From assembly GCA_904373255.1 (NCBI GenBank), contig CAJFFD010000002.1, positions 1-64,000 of the forward strand: DNA of 64,000 nt, read 5' to 3'. Position numbers and translations under genes: made by a program. This DNA is from an uncultured Clostridia bacterium (lineage in GTDB: Bacteria; Bacillota; Clostridia; Christensenellales; Borkfalkiaceae). Under the pieces are notes generated by a model, which searched no databases, was not told where the DNA came from, and saw only the letters and a list, made by a program, of their open reading frames with translations. This document shows, piece after piece, positions 26,080 through 35,622 of the stretch; positions within the stretch are counted from its first letter, which is position 1, and each line of letters starts with the position of its first letter.

Positions 26080-26532
26080 ATGATGCGAAGCGGAAGACAT
26101 GCAGCGATATTGGAGATCATCTCCGCCAAAGAAATTGAAACACAGGAAGAACTGTGCGAGGAACTGAACAAGCGTAATTACAGCGTGACGCAGGCAACGG
26201 TATCAAGGGATATTAAGGAGCTTCGGCTGTTTAAAGTTGCCGGCTCGGAAAAGAAATATAAATATGCGTATATCGACGAAGGAAACAATAAAATTTCTCC
26301 GAAGATGCACAACCTTTTCCGCGAATGCGTACTGTCTATGCGTTCGGCGATGAATCAGGTCGTTATTAAAACACTGCGCGGCAATGGCAGCAACGCCGGC
26401 ATGATCGTCGACAAATTGAATCTGCCCGAGATAATCGGTTCGATCGCGGGTGACGATACTCTCCTGATCGTTGCCGAAAGCGAAGAGAAAGCAAATATCG
26501 TCGTGGAAAAGCTCAACGAATTCCTGAAATAA
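26080..26532 (+). CDS. argR: Arginine repressor ArgR
   Basis: The 150-residue protein has an N-terminal winged helix (1-70, with NYSVTQATVSRDIKELRLFK) and a C-terminal hexamerisation and arginine-binding domain (GNGSNAGMIVDKL and IAGDDTLLIV). It controls arginine synthesis and degradation genes. Its start is one base after the nadK stop, and recN follows 20 bases after it. Confidence 0.93.
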   Translation: MMRSGRHAAILEIISAKEIETQEELCEELNKRNYSVTQATVSRDIKELRLFKVAGSEKKYKYAYIDEGNNKISPKMHNLFRECVLSMRSAMNQVVIKTLRGNGSNAGMIVDKLNLPEIIGSIAGDDTLLIVAESEEKANIVVEKLNEFLK

Positions 26533-26552
26533 ATCTGAAGCGAAAGTGTGTT

Positions 26553-28244
26553 ATGCTCGATAAACTTACCATCAAAAACGTCGCCCTGATCGAACGGGCG
26601 GAGGTCGAGTTCGGCGCGGGACTGAATGTATTGTCCGGTGAAACGGGATCAGGTAAATCGGTCATTCTTGACAGCATCAATTTTGTCCTCGGCGCAAAGG
26701 CAGACAAAAGCATGATCCGCCACGGCGAAAACGAGTGTTCTGTGAGCGCGGTTTTCCGCTGCGGCGAACAGGTACAGGCTATCCTTCGCGATATGGATCT
26801 CGATGCGGACGAGGAGATTATAATTTCGCGAAAATACAGGCAAGACGGTCGCGGCGACATCAGAGTGAACGGCAATGCGGTAAATGCCGCGATGCTGCGG
26901 AAAATCACTTCGCATCTCGTCGACGTACACGGGCAGAGCGAACATTTTTTTCTCTTGAGTGAGATAAATCAGTTGAAAGTTATTGACCGCGCCGCAGGGG
27001 TCGCTCTGCAAGAGCAAAAGGAAAAGCTTGCCGCGCTTTTGCAAAAACGCAGGGAGCTGAACGAAAAAAGAAAGGCTTTGGGCGGCGACGAGGCGGAGCG
27101 AGGACGCCGCATCGATATTTTAAAATATCAACTTGACGAAATCGGGAAAGCAGACCTGAAAGACGGCGAGGACGAGGCGCTTGCGGCAAAAAAGAATTTT
27201 TTTGCCAATATCGAAAAAATTGCACATTCGTTGGCGGAGGCTTCGGAATATCTTCGCGGCGACAATGCCGCCGTGGACTGTCTGAACGGTGCAAAGCGTG
27301 CTTTATCGGACGCGGCACCGTTCGGGGAGGAATATGCGTCGCTCACCGAACGGCTTGAAAGCACTGCTTTGGAAGCGGAGGATATCGGCGAGTCGCTCGC
27401 TTCGCTTGCCGACGGCATATTCTACGATGAACGGGAAGCGGAAGAAACCGAAAACCGGCTCGACCTGATCCGTTCGCTGAAAAAAAAGTACGGCGGCTCA
27501 ATTGAGGAAATCCTACAATTTGCAGAAAAGGCAGGGGAAGAATACGATCTGCTGCTGCATTGCGACGAAGAATTTGCCAGGCTTGCAAAGGAATCCGAAA
27601 AAAACGACGCGGCAATATTTCATATTTGCAAAAGCATGACCGACATCAGAAAAGAAGCGGCTGAAGCTTTCTGCGCCCGCGTCACGGATGAGCTTAAAAC
27701 ATTGAATATCCGAAATGCGCAGTTCTGCGCCGAATTTGCGCCGTATACCGAATCGGATACCTTGCACGCCGGCGGCGACGGGGCAGACAGGATGCAGTTC
27801 CTGTTTTCCGCGAATAAAGGCGAACCCTTGAAGCCTTTGAGCAAGGTCATCAGCGGCGGAGAAATGAGCCGGCTCATGCTGGCAATCAAAACGCGGATGT
27901 CGGACATAAATAACATCGACACCTATATATTTGATGAAATCGATGCGGGGATAAGCGGAACGACCGCGAAAACGGTAGCGGAAAAATTTGCAGATATTTC
28001 CGCATCCAAACAGATCCTTGCCGTTTCGCATCTCGCGCAGATCGCGGCGATGGCGGACGAAAACTTTTTGATTTCAAAAGCGGAGACGCCTGACGGCAAA
28101 ACGTTGACCGACATAGTAAAGCTCGATGCTGCCGGAAAAAAGGATGAATTGATACGCCTTCTCGGCGGAACGGTGACGAGCGACGCGGCGCGGGCGCTCG
28201 CGGAAGAACTTATTCTCGGCTGTAAAGAATATCGCGGTAAATGA
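26553..28244 (+). CDS. recN: DNA repair ATPase RecN
   Basis: The 563-residue SMC-like protein begins with MLDKLTIKNVALIERAEV and Walker A GETGSGKSVILDS. It has a long coiled coil in two arms (about 155-370), then the signature VISGGEMSRLMLAIK and Walker B TYIFDEIDAGISG. It helps repair double-strand breaks. It ends in a strong terminator at 28244-28276. Confidence 0.95.
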   Translation: MLDKLTIKNVALIERAEVEFGAGLNVLSGETGSGKSVILDSINFVLGAKADKSMIRHGENECSVSAVFRCGEQVQAILRDMDLDADEEIIISRKYRQDGRGDIRVNGNAVNAAMLRKITSHLVDVHGQSEHFFLLSEINQLKVIDRAAGVALQEQKEKLAALLQKRRELNEKRKALGGDEAERGRRIDILKYQLDEIGKADLKDGEDEALAAKKNFFANIEKIAHSLAEASEYLRGDNAAVDCLNGAKRALSDAAPFGEEYASLTERLESTALEAEDIGESLASLADGIFYDEREAEETENRLDLIRSLKKKYGGSIEEILQFAEKAGEEYDLLLHCDEEFARLAKESEKNDAAIFHICKSMTDIRKEAAEAFCARVTDELKTLNIRNAQFCAEFAPYTESDTLHAGGDGADRMQFLFSANKGEPLKPLSKVISGGEMSRLMLAIKTRMSDINNIDTYIFDEIDAGISGTTAKTVAEKFADISASKQILAVSHLAQIAAMADENFLISKAETPDGKTLTDIVKLDAAGKKDELIRLLGGTVTSDAARALAEELILGCKEYRGK

Positions 28245-28276
28245 AAAAAGGTATCGGGAAGTCCGATACCTTTTTT
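28244..28276 (+). terminator. Terminator of nadK-argR-recN
   Basis: AAAAAAGGTATCGG and CCGATACCTTTTTT form an uninterrupted stem with a short loop and a T6 end. Confidence 0.9.
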
Positions 28277-28395
28277 CGTCAGTTTTGTGAAAATTGTCGT
28301 TTTTATCGCTGAAAATATTGTCATGGAAATTTTTTCTCCGAATAATCAACCGATCTATTACGCAAAGTAAGGTCATACGGTATTCGGAGGAGATC

Positions 28396-29400
28396 ATGCA
28401 CAAGCTGAAAAACAAGGTTTTGCTCATATTGGCGACTGTTGCCGTCGCCCTCGTTTATTTGGGAACTTTGCCCGGCGTTTACGCGCAGGTTGCCGAAGTT
28501 TATGTCGGGGGGATGCCTGCCGGATTTACACTCGGACTGGGCGGGGCGCAGATCGTCGGGATTTGCGAAGTTTTAACGGAGGACGGCGCGGTCTGCCCCG
28601 CTCGCGACGCAGGGATTTCGGTCGGAGATATTATATACACACTGAACGGTGTCCGAATCGAATCTGCGGCAGATATTGACAAAGTTCTTGAAACCTCAAA
28701 AGGGAAAGCGAGAGCATCCGTCAAACGCGGCGGCGAGCGCATCGAAATGCAGATTCAGCCGGCCGAAGATATTGCCAGCGGAAAAAGGAAACTCGGCGTA
28801 CTCATCCGCGACAGCATTTCCGGCATAGGCACCGTAACCTACATTGAAAAGGAAAGTTTGCGTTTTGCCTCGCTGGGGCATGCCGTTGCCGACAGTACCG
28901 GCAAACTGATGGATGTAGACAAGGGCAGTATCTTTCAGTGTTCCATTGTGAATGTGGTAAAAGGCGAGCGCGGGCGCGCAGGCGAGCTGAAAGGTCTCTT
29001 TCTGAACGATAAGAGCATCGCCGCCGCCGATACGAATTGTGCAACCGGGGTTTACGGAAATTTTAATAAAAGTTACGATACGTCTTCTCTAAAGTCTATG
29101 CGCATCGGCGAAGACGCCCAGCCGGGTAAGGCGAGTATTTTTACCACAATTGACGGCGTTTCGCCGAAGGAATATTCCGTCAGCATCGTCAAAGTAGACG
29201 AAGGAAACAAGCAAAACAAAAACTATGTTATAAAGGTGACGGACAAAGAGCTGCTGGAACGAACGGGAGGCATCGTGCAGGGTATGAGCGGCAGTCCTAT
29301 CGTGCAGGACGGAAAACTGATCGGGGCAGTCACTCATGTATTCCTGAACGATCCGACCCGCGGTTACGGGATCAGCATTGCAAATATGTTGGGAAAATAA
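28396..29400 (+). CDS. spoIVB: SpoIVB serine peptidase (sporulation)
   Basis: The 334-residue protein has an N-terminal signal or anchor helix, a PDZ domain (about 60-135, with DAGISVGDIIYTLNGVRI) and an S55 peptidase domain with catalytic His in ASLGHAVAD and Ser in QGMSGSPIVQDG. It cleaves SpoIVFA across the forespore membrane to activate pro-sigma-K. GGAGGAG precedes the ATG; the longer frame to 28294 lacks a site. In most spore formers spo0A follows; here deoB follows instead. Confidence 0.93.
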   Translation: MHKLKNKVLLILATVAVALVYLGTLPGVYAQVAEVYVGGMPAGFTLGLGGAQIVGICEVLTEDGAVCPARDAGISVGDIIYTLNGVRIESAADIDKVLETSKGKARASVKRGGERIEMQIQPAEDIASGKRKLGVLIRDSISGIGTVTYIEKESLRFASLGHAVADSTGKLMDVDKGSIFQCSIVNVVKGERGRAGELKGLFLNDKSIAAADTNCATGVYGNFNKSYDTSSLKSMRIGEDAQPGKASIFTTIDGVSPKEYSVSIVKVDEGNKQNKNYVIKVTDKELLERTGGIVQGMSGSPIVQDGKLIGAVTHVFLNDPTRGYGISIANMLGK

Positions 29401-29450
29401 GGAGGGGCGCCCGGCGCCCTTCCTTTTTGTATGTTTTTTTCGTGAGGCTC

Positions 29451-29479
29451 TTTCCAAATTCAGATTGTTATGGTATAAT
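29451..29479 (+). promoter_or_regulatory. Promoter of deoB-punA
   Basis: TTTCCA, 17 bases, and an extended -10 TGGTATAAT (TATAAT 29474-29479). Confidence 0.55.
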
Positions 29480-29500
29480 AAAAACAGACAGGAGGAAGCA

Positions 29501-30673
29501 ATGCGTGTTTTTTTAATAGTGATCGATAGCTTCGGGATCGGCGAAATGCCTGATGCCGCCAAATTCGGAGACGTCGGTTCGGATACCTACGGAAATATCT
29601 GCAGAGAAGTCGGCGTTTCTCTCCCAGTGCTCGTTTCCCTAGGGCTGAACAACATTGACGGGGTCGCGAAAAGGTACCCGAACGGCAAAGAGATTTTGCC
29701 CGTGCCGAACCCGCACGCCGCATATGGAAGGCTGCAGGAAAAGACATTCGCCAAGGATACCACCGCCGGGCATTACGAAATAGCCGGACTAGTGCTGGAG
29801 CATCCGTATCGGATTTATAAAAAATTCCCTCCCGACGTTGTTGCTGACTTGGAGCGCAAAGCAAAAACGCATTTTCTCGGCAATGAGGCAGCATCCGGAA
29901 CGGAAATTATTCAGCGGCTCGGCCCCGAACATCTGCGCACGGGGTATCCGATTTTATACACTTCGCAGGATTCCGTTTTGCAGATTGCGGCGGACACATC
30001 CGTCATACCGCTCGAGCGTCTCTACGAGATCTGCGAAGCGACGCGCGGCGTTATGGTCGGGGAGCGCGCGGTCGGTCGAGTCATTGCCCGCCCGTTCATC
30101 CATGAGAACGGGAAGTTCATCCGCACGGAAGACAGGAAGGACTACGCCCTCGAACCTCCCGGGAAAACGATGCTCGACACCCTGACCGAAAACGGTGTGT
30201 GCGTCGTTTCCGTCGGAAAAATTTCCGATATTTTTTGCGGGAGAGGGATTGCGGAGAGCCATCATACCGGGAACAATGCGGAGGGGCTGCAGGTTTTGCA
30301 ATCGCTCGCCGATTCTTTGGCGGAAGGGTTTGTTTTTGTTAACCTTGTCGATACCGATATGTTGTACGGTCACCGCAACAACGCAAAGGGATATGCCGCA
30401 GCGCTGGAGGAGATCGACGTGGCGTTGCCCCGCATTCTGGCGAAGCTGCGAGAGGATGATGTATTTATTATAACCGCCGATCACGGCTGCGATCCTACGA
30501 CCGAATCGACCGATCACTCGCGCGAATATGTTCCGCTTCTCATATCCGGAAAACGGATAAACCCGATCGATTTGGGAACGTTGAACGGTTTCGACCACAT
30601 CGCAAAATTTGTCTGTGCACTGTTTGGCGTCGGGACTGACGCAAATATTTTTCAAAAAATCATGAGGAGATGA
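29501..30673 (+). CDS. deoB: Phosphopentomutase
   Basis: The 390-residue enzyme belongs to the alkaline-phosphatase superfamily: metal ligands in LIVIDSFGIGEMPDA, the phosphorylated Thr in KDTTAGHYE, and DTDMLYGHRNNAKGYAAAL and TADHGCDPT. It interconverts (deoxy)ribose 1- and 5-phosphate. The start at 29501 has AGGAGG upstream. Its stop overlaps the region of the punA start, so the two salvage genes form one operon. Confidence 0.95.
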   Translation: MRVFLIVIDSFGIGEMPDAAKFGDVGSDTYGNICREVGVSLPVLVSLGLNNIDGVAKRYPNGKEILPVPNPHAAYGRLQEKTFAKDTTAGHYEIAGLVLEHPYRIYKKFPPDVVADLERKAKTHFLGNEAASGTEIIQRLGPEHLRTGYPILYTSQDSVLQIAADTSVIPLERLYEICEATRGVMVGERAVGRVIARPFIHENGKFIRTEDRKDYALEPPGKTMLDTLTENGVCVVSVGKISDIFCGRGIAESHHTGNNAEGLQVLQSLADSLAEGFVFVNLVDTDMLYGHRNNAKGYAAALEEIDVALPRILAKLREDDVFIITADHGCDPTTESTDHSREYVPLLISGKRINPIDLGTLNGFDHIAKFVCALFGVGTDANIFQKIMRR

Positions 30674-30675
30674 GT

Positions 30676-31518
30676 ATGGCAGGTTTCAATGTCAACGAAT
30701 TACCGCAGAGAGCAAAGAAAATAGCGTCGGAGATCGGTAAAAAGATGCCGGTAAAACCGTGCATAGGCTTAATTCTCGGCAGCGGATGGGGCGGTATCGC
30801 CGCAGCGCTCAAAAGCGCAGTCAGCATACCGTATTCCGAACTGCCCGAGATGCCCGCCTGCGGCGTTGCCGGGCATGCGGGAAACTTTGTTTTCGGCAGC
30901 GCTGAAAATAAACAGGTAGCCGTGGTGCAGGGGCGTTTTCATTTATATGAGGGGCATAGCGAAGCAAGCGCCGTTCTTCCCGTGCGCGTCCTGTATGAAC
31001 TGGGGGTTCGCACAGTCATTCTGACGAATGCGGCAGGCGGGATAAACCCGAATTATTCTGTCGGCGACCTGATGATTTTAAACGATCATATCAATTTTAC
31101 CTGCCGCAATCCGCTGATCGGGTTGAAGCCGACAGCCGAATTCCCCGACCGATTTGTCGATATGACGGCAGTGTACGACCGTACGGTTCAAAATATCATC
31201 CGCGAAGAATGCGGCAAATTGAATATCCCCGCCCATTTCGGTACTTATCTGCAAGTTCTCGGGCCGAGCTACGAAACGCCCGCCGAAATCCGTGCTTTCC
31301 GTGCGCTCGGGGCGGATGCCGTGGGCATGAGTACGGTCATTGAGGCGATTTATGCGCGATATTTGAACATGAAGGTAGCAGGCGTATCCAATATAACAAA
31401 CATGGGCGCAGGGCTTGTTGCCGGCGGGCTTGCTCATGCGGATGTTTTACGCGAATCGCACCGCCGTGAACCTTTGCTTGCCCGGTTGATGCTTCAGATC
31501 ATTGCGCGGACGGAATAA
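30676..31518 (+). CDS. punA: Purine nucleoside phosphorylase
   Basis: The 280-residue enzyme has the trimeric PNP motifs: LILGSGWGG (phosphate binding), QGRFHLYEGHS, TNAAGGINPNY, GPSYETPAEIRAFRALGADA and SNITNMGAG with the base-binding Asn. It releases the base and (deoxy)ribose 1-phosphate, which DeoB then isomerises. ATG 30676 has better spacing from GAGGAG than ATG 30670, which overlaps the deoB stop. Confidence 0.93.
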   Translation: MAGFNVNELPQRAKKIASEIGKKMPVKPCIGLILGSGWGGIAAALKSAVSIPYSELPEMPACGVAGHAGNFVFGSAENKQVAVVQGRFHLYEGHSEASAVLPVRVLYELGVRTVILTNAAGGINPNYSVGDLMILNDHINFTCRNPLIGLKPTAEFPDRFVDMTAVYDRTVQNIIREECGKLNIPAHFGTYLQVLGPSYETPAEIRAFRALGADAVGMSTVIEAIYARYLNMKVAGVSNITNMGAGLVAGGLAHADVLRESHRREPLLARLMLQIIARTE

Positions 31519-31587
31519 ACCTTTCGGAAAGAATAAAATTGCATATCTTTACAAAAAATAAGAGCATAACAGCATAGGAGATGAACT

Positions 31588-32742
31588 ATGAAAAAGGTTG
31601 TGCTTTTATTTTTTGCCGTCTTGACGGCGTTTGCGGCATTCGGATTTGCACCCGCCGCGGCAAAGACAGAGCCGGAACTCGTTTCATCCTGCAAATCGGC
31701 ATATCTCTGCGATTGGCGGAGCGGAACGGCGGTTTACGGAAAAGAAGAACTGAAGCACCTGCCGATCGCGAGCATGTGCAAGATCATGACGCTTGTGCTC
31801 TGTTTCGATGAGATCGAGAACGGCAGGCTTGCCGCGGACGAGGCGATCACCGTCAGCGAAAAGGCGAGCGGTATGGGCGGTTCGCAGGTATTTCTGGAAA
31901 CCGGCGGCGTATATCCTGCGAAGGAACTCATCAAGAGCATTTGCATTGCATCCGCAAACGATTCCTGTGTGGCGATGGCGGAGCGCATTGCGGGGAGCGA
32001 GACTCTCTTCGTCAAAAAAATGAACGAACGCGCCAAATCGCTGCAAATGAATAATACAGAGTTCGTGAACTGTACGGGATTGCCCGAGGCGGGGCAATAT
32101 TCCTGCGCGAAGGACGTTGCGGCGATGCTTGCCGAACTTCTGCGGCACGAGGAGTATTTCCGGTACAGCAAAATCTGGATGGACGAAATACAGCACAAGG
32201 GCGGACGAATAACGGAGATGGCGAATACAAATAAACTTATCCGGAATTATCAGGGGTGCGACGCCGGCAAGACGGGTTACACCTCCGAAGCAGGGTTTTG
32301 CCTGGCAGCATCGGCGGAGCGTGGCAATATGCGCGTAGTTTCCGTCGTTATCGGTGCTGCAGACAGCAAAACGCGCTTTGATAACGTAAAAACAATGTTC
32401 GATTATGCGTTTGCAAATTATACAAACAGGGCGGTTCTGGAGGAACGCGTGCTCGACAGTGCCTTCTGTTCCGTCCGCGGCGGAAAGCAGAAAGAAGTCA
32501 GCGTTATTCCCGAACGGGCATCTTATATTTTCTGTTGCAAAGACGATACGGACGAGATCTTTTACGAGCTTTCGCTCGATGAGGTAAAGGCGCCTGTCAG
32601 ACGGGGCGATGCGGTGGGTACGGTAACGGTATATAAAAACAATGTGGAGGCGGATCACCTGAAATTGCTCGCCAACGAGGACGTGGAAAAGAGCTGCTAC
32701 TGGGATTCTCTGCGCGACGCCGCGCGCGGTTGGAGTTTGTAA
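31588..32742 (+). CDS. D-alanyl-D-alanine carboxypeptidase (S11, DacF-like)
   Basis: The 384-residue protein starts with a signal peptide (cleavage about residue 27) and has the three penicillin-binding motifs: SxxK as SMCK, SxN as SAND and KTG as AGKTGYT. A C-terminal beta-rich domain and an amphipathic end follow. It trims peptidoglycan stem peptides. It is followed by a DUF2953-like gene, gerW and a second carboxypeptidase, an arrangement linked with spore cortex formation. Confidence 0.92.
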   Translation: MKKVVLLFFAVLTAFAAFGFAPAAAKTEPELVSSCKSAYLCDWRSGTAVYGKEELKHLPIASMCKIMTLVLCFDEIENGRLAADEAITVSEKASGMGGSQVFLETGGVYPAKELIKSICIASANDSCVAMAERIAGSETLFVKKMNERAKSLQMNNTEFVNCTGLPEAGQYSCAKDVAAMLAELLRHEEYFRYSKIWMDEIQHKGGRITEMANTNKLIRNYQGCDAGKTGYTSEAGFCLAASAERGNMRVVSVVIGAADSKTRFDNVKTMFDYAFANYTNRAVLEERVLDSAFCSVRGGKQKEVSVIPERASYIFCCKDDTDEIFYELSLDEVKAPVRRGDAVGTVTVYKNNVEADHLKLLANEDVEKSCYWDSLRDAARGWSL

Positions 32743-32753
32743 AACGGAAGCCG

Positions 32754-33338
32754 ATGAGCGGGTTCTTCCTTTTTTCCATACTCTCCACAGTCGTCCAACT
32801 GTTGTTTCCGATGTTCCTGAATATTACGCTCTATGCGGACGTTCGGGAAAGGAAGTTGTATTTTTCGCTGTATATTTTACGCATCTTTAAAGTGTACGGC
32901 GGATATGCAACTCTGTATCGGCACGGCATCGCTTTTCACCTGACGGAGAACCGTGCGGCACTTCTGCCGTTTTCGGAGATGGCGGCGGCAAGGAATAAAT
33001 TTGAGTTTAAACTGACGCGGGGTTTTTATCTGTACGGTTTCAGCGGCGTTACGGAAATCGGCGCGAGGGCCGATCCGGGGACGGCAATTCTGGCGGCAGC
33101 TGCTCTGCAAACCGTTGCAGGGATAGCCGCAGGGACATTCGCAAAAAGAAAGAAGTGCGCCTCATTCAAAAATGATGTCATCGTCTGTTTGGATAAAGAA
33201 GGCATCCGGGTGAGCGTTCGCATTATTCTTGTGTTTAATTTTTTTGCCGTCATACTGGCGGCGGCAAAAATAATATTACAGGCTTTAGCGGGGAAAATCA
33301 ATGAATCAAAACGAAACAGAACAAAGCAAAAGGGTTAA
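32754..33338 (+). CDS. DUF2953-like membrane protein
   Basis: The 194-residue protein has hydrophobic N- and C-terminal segments and a middle rich in beta strands (LYFSLYILRIFKVYGG). In Bacillus and Clostridia a DUF2953 protein (YtfI) usually sits just before the gerW/ytfJ gene, as here; sequence similarity alone is weak. ATG 32754 is chosen over the TTG 24 bases earlier. Its 3' end overlaps gerW by 38 bases in another frame. Function is unknown beyond the sporulation context. Confidence 0.65.
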   Translation: MSGFFLFSILSTVVQLLFPMFLNITLYADVRERKLYFSLYILRIFKVYGGYATLYRHGIAFHLTENRAALLPFSEMAAARNKFEFKLTRGFYLYGFSGVTEIGARADPGTAILAAAALQTVAGIAAGTFAKRKKCASFKNDVIVCLDKEGIRVSVRIILVFNFFAVILAAAKIILQALAGKINESKRNRTKQKG

Positions 33339-33687
33339 CGAACTGGTAGAGCGTTCAATGCTTAACTTGAACGAAATGGTGGACGCAAACACGGTGATCG
33401 GAACGCCGATCATTACGGCAAGCGGGTATCAAGTCATACCTGTTTCCAAAGTGACGATGGGGTATCTTTCGGGCGGAAGCGACATCGGTGAAACGAAGGT
33501 GGTAAAGGACAACGAAACAGTACCGTTTGCAGGCGGCAGCGGCGCCGTTGTTTCCCTCAAGCCAGCCGGATTTATTTTGGACGACGGCAACGGCTGCCGT
33601 TATATCCATGCGGGGGATGACCCAGTGGATAATCTCATCGACAAGACGTCCGAACTGTTAAAGAGCTTTCAGAGGAAAAATGATTAA
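33301..33687 (+). CDS. gerW: GerW-family sporulation protein (YtfJ)
   Basis: The 128-residue protein contains the GerW core: NLNEMVDANTVIGTPI, VIPVSKVTMGYLSGGSD and a glycine-rich GGSGAVVSLKPAGF. Family members are made in the mother cell or forespore and are needed for normal germination. It overlaps both neighbours slightly (38 bases upstream, 8 downstream), which indicates translational coupling. Confidence 0.92.
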   Translation: MNQNETEQSKRVNELVERSMLNLNEMVDANTVIGTPIITASGYQVIPVSKVTMGYLSGGSDIGETKVVKDNETVPFAGGSGAVVSLKPAGFILDDGNGCRYIHAGDDPVDNLIDKTSELLKSFQRKND

Positions 33688-34792
33688 ACGGGCGGGGATA
33701 TTGTTCGCCGCTGTACTCGCAGTCTGCTTGTCCTTCGGCGCACCTGTTTCTGCGGAGGCATATAGCGTATCCCGCGGGGAAGCTGTCGTGGAAGTCACAA
33801 GCGGCAGGCTTCTTTTTGCCGAAAACGAGGATACCGAACTGCCGCCAGCCAGCACGACGAAGATATTGACCGCGCTCATCATCGTTGAAGACTGCGACCT
33901 CGATACCGTTATAGAAGTTCCGAAAGAAGCTGCGGGTACGGAAGGTTCCAGCGTCTATCTCGAGGCGGGGGAAAAGTTAACGGTGCGCGACCTTCTTTAC
34001 GGACTGATGCTCCGTTCGGGAAATGACTGTGCGGTAACGCTTGCGCTTTATCACAGCGGAAGTATTTCCGCGTTTGCGGAACATATGAACGAGCGTGCCG
34101 CGGAGCTGGGGGTGAAGCACAGTCATTTTGCGAATCCGCACGGACTTCCCGCAGAAGGGCATTATACGACGGCGCACGATTTGGCTTTGATCGCTGCTGC
34201 AGCCGTGCGAAACGAAACTTTTTCCGAAATCGTCGGAACAGAAAAATATACAGCACCGGATGGCGGCTGCGGATATGCCCGCGTATGGCAGAACAAAAAC
34301 AAAATGCTATATAGCTATGAAGGGGCAGACGGCGTTAAAACGGGGTATACGAAAGAAGCGGGGCGGTGCCTCGTCACCTCTGCAACGCGCGGGGGGATGC
34401 GGCTCGTCAGCGCCGTTCTGAACAGCCCGAGCATGTACGAGCGCAGCGGCGAATTGCTCGATGCATGCTTTGCGAAGTATTCCATGAAAAAAGTCTTTTG
34501 CGCGAGCGGGGCAGAGTATGCGGTTCCGACCGACGTTCCCGAAAAAATCTGCCGAGGAAAATGTGAAGAAGATTTGTTCTATCCGCTCGCGGCGGGCGAA
34601 GATGCACAGCTCGAAACGCAGGTAAACCTGCCGCAAAAAGTATATTTGCCCGTGCATACGGGAGAAATCCTCGGAAGCGTGGAAATTCGCTTACAAAATC
34701 AGTTGATTTTTTCCCAAAAAATCGTTAGTATAGTGGATATGAAAAAGAGCTATTTCGATATCTTACGCGAAATAGCGAGATCACACAACTGA
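33680..34792 (+). CDS. D-alanyl-D-alanine carboxypeptidase (S11), second copy
   Basis: The 370-residue protein has a signal peptide (about 1-25), SxxK as ASTTK, SxN as RSGNDC and KTG as GVKTGYT, then a C-terminal beta domain with a basic amphipathic end. It differs clearly from the copy at 31588-32742, so it is not a recent duplication. Position after gerW suggests a sporulation role (DacB/DacF type). Confidence 0.92.
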   Translation: MIKRAGILFAAVLAVCLSFGAPVSAEAYSVSRGEAVVEVTSGRLLFAENEDTELPPASTTKILTALIIVEDCDLDTVIEVPKEAAGTEGSSVYLEAGEKLTVRDLLYGLMLRSGNDCAVTLALYHSGSISAFAEHMNERAAELGVKHSHFANPHGLPAEGHYTTAHDLALIAAAAVRNETFSEIVGTEKYTAPDGGCGYARVWQNKNKMLYSYEGADGVKTGYTKEAGRCLVTSATRGGMRLVSAVLNSPSMYERSGELLDACFAKYSMKKVFCASGAEYAVPTDVPEKICRGKCEEDLFYPLAAGEDAQLETQVNLPQKVYLPVHTGEILGSVEIRLQNQLIFSQKIVSIVDMKKSYFDILREIARSHN

Positions 34793-34801
34793 CGAGGTAC
34801 T

Positions 34802-35506
34802 ATGCGAATCAATAAATTTCTGGCGGAGTGCGGCGTTGCAAGCCGCCGCGCCTGCGATAAGCTGATCGCCGACGGAAAAGTGACGATCAACGGCAAACCC
34901 GCCGCCTTGGGCGAGGACGTGAATGAAAACAAAGACGAAGTTCTCGTAGACGGAGTTCCGGTTCAAATCAACGCGCAGCATCAATACTATTTGATGAATA
35001 AGCCGAAGGGGTATATCTGTTCGGTACACGACGAACGCGGACGGAAAACCGTGATGGATCTTTTGCCCGCAGGCGCGGGCAGGGTGTATCCCGTCGGGCG
35101 GCTCGACTACGATACGGAGGGAATGCTCCTTCTGACCGACGACGGCGACCTCGCTTTTCGCCTCACCCACCCGAAAAATGAAATTCCGAAAACCTATCTC
35201 GTCAAAATCGAGGGCAGTATTTCGGACAATGCTCTCAATCAACTTCGCGCGGGAGTAGAGCTGGACGGAAAGCTCACCAATAAGAGCAAGGTCAAAGTTA
35301 TCGAAACGGATAAGCAATATACGAAACTGCACGTTACCATCAACGAAGGTCGGAACCGTCAGGTGCGCCGCATGTTCGAGAGCGTCGGGAAAGAAGTTAC
35401 CTTTTTGAAACGCATCAAGATAGGCGATATGGGACTGGGTTCTCTCGAGCGGGGCAAAGTCCGCAAGCTGACTGCGGAAGAAATTTTCTATCTGACAAAC
35501 TTATAA
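34802..35506 (+). CDS. rluB: RluB-type 23S rRNA pseudouridine synthase
   Basis: The 234-residue enzyme has an N-terminal S4 RNA-binding domain (1-60), the catalytic motif GRLDYDTEGMLLLT with Asp, and the C-terminal EGRNRQVRRMFES. It modifies 23S rRNA. It starts 9 bases after the carboxypeptidase gene and ends before a strong terminator. Confidence 0.92.
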   Translation: MRINKFLAECGVASRRACDKLIADGKVTINGKPAALGEDVNENKDEVLVDGVPVQINAQHQYYLMNKPKGYICSVHDERGRKTVMDLLPAGAGRVYPVGRLDYDTEGMLLLTDDGDLAFRLTHPKNEIPKTYLVKIEGSISDNALNQLRAGVELDGKLTNKSKVKVIETDKQYTKLHVTINEGRNRQVRRMFESVGKEVTFLKRIKIGDMGLGSLERGKVRKLTAEEIFYLTNL

Positions 35507-35513
35507 AGCAACT

Positions 35514-35539
35514 GCGGAGCGTTTCGCGCTCCGCTTTTT
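35514..35539 (+). terminator. Terminator after rluB
   Basis: GCGGAGCG and CGCTCCGC flank a 5-base loop; TTTTT follows. Confidence 0.85.
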
Positions 35540-35566
35540 CGTGCCGTAAAAAATGCCTTCGGTCAG

Positions 35567-35595
35567 TTTACAAAAAATTTTCTTTATGGTACAAT
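35567..35595 (+). promoter_or_regulatory. Promoter of the gene at 35623
   Basis: TTTACA, 17 bases, and an extended -10 TGGTACAAT (TACAAT 35590-35595). Confidence 0.65.
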
Positions 35596-35622
35596 AAGGC
35601 AAGCCAAATAAGGGAGGTGTCT

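Noticed and set aside
31684-32658. 324-codon antisense frame opposite the first carboxypeptidase
   Set aside because: No ribosome site or domain; the plus-strand gene has a signal peptide and all three catalytic motifs.
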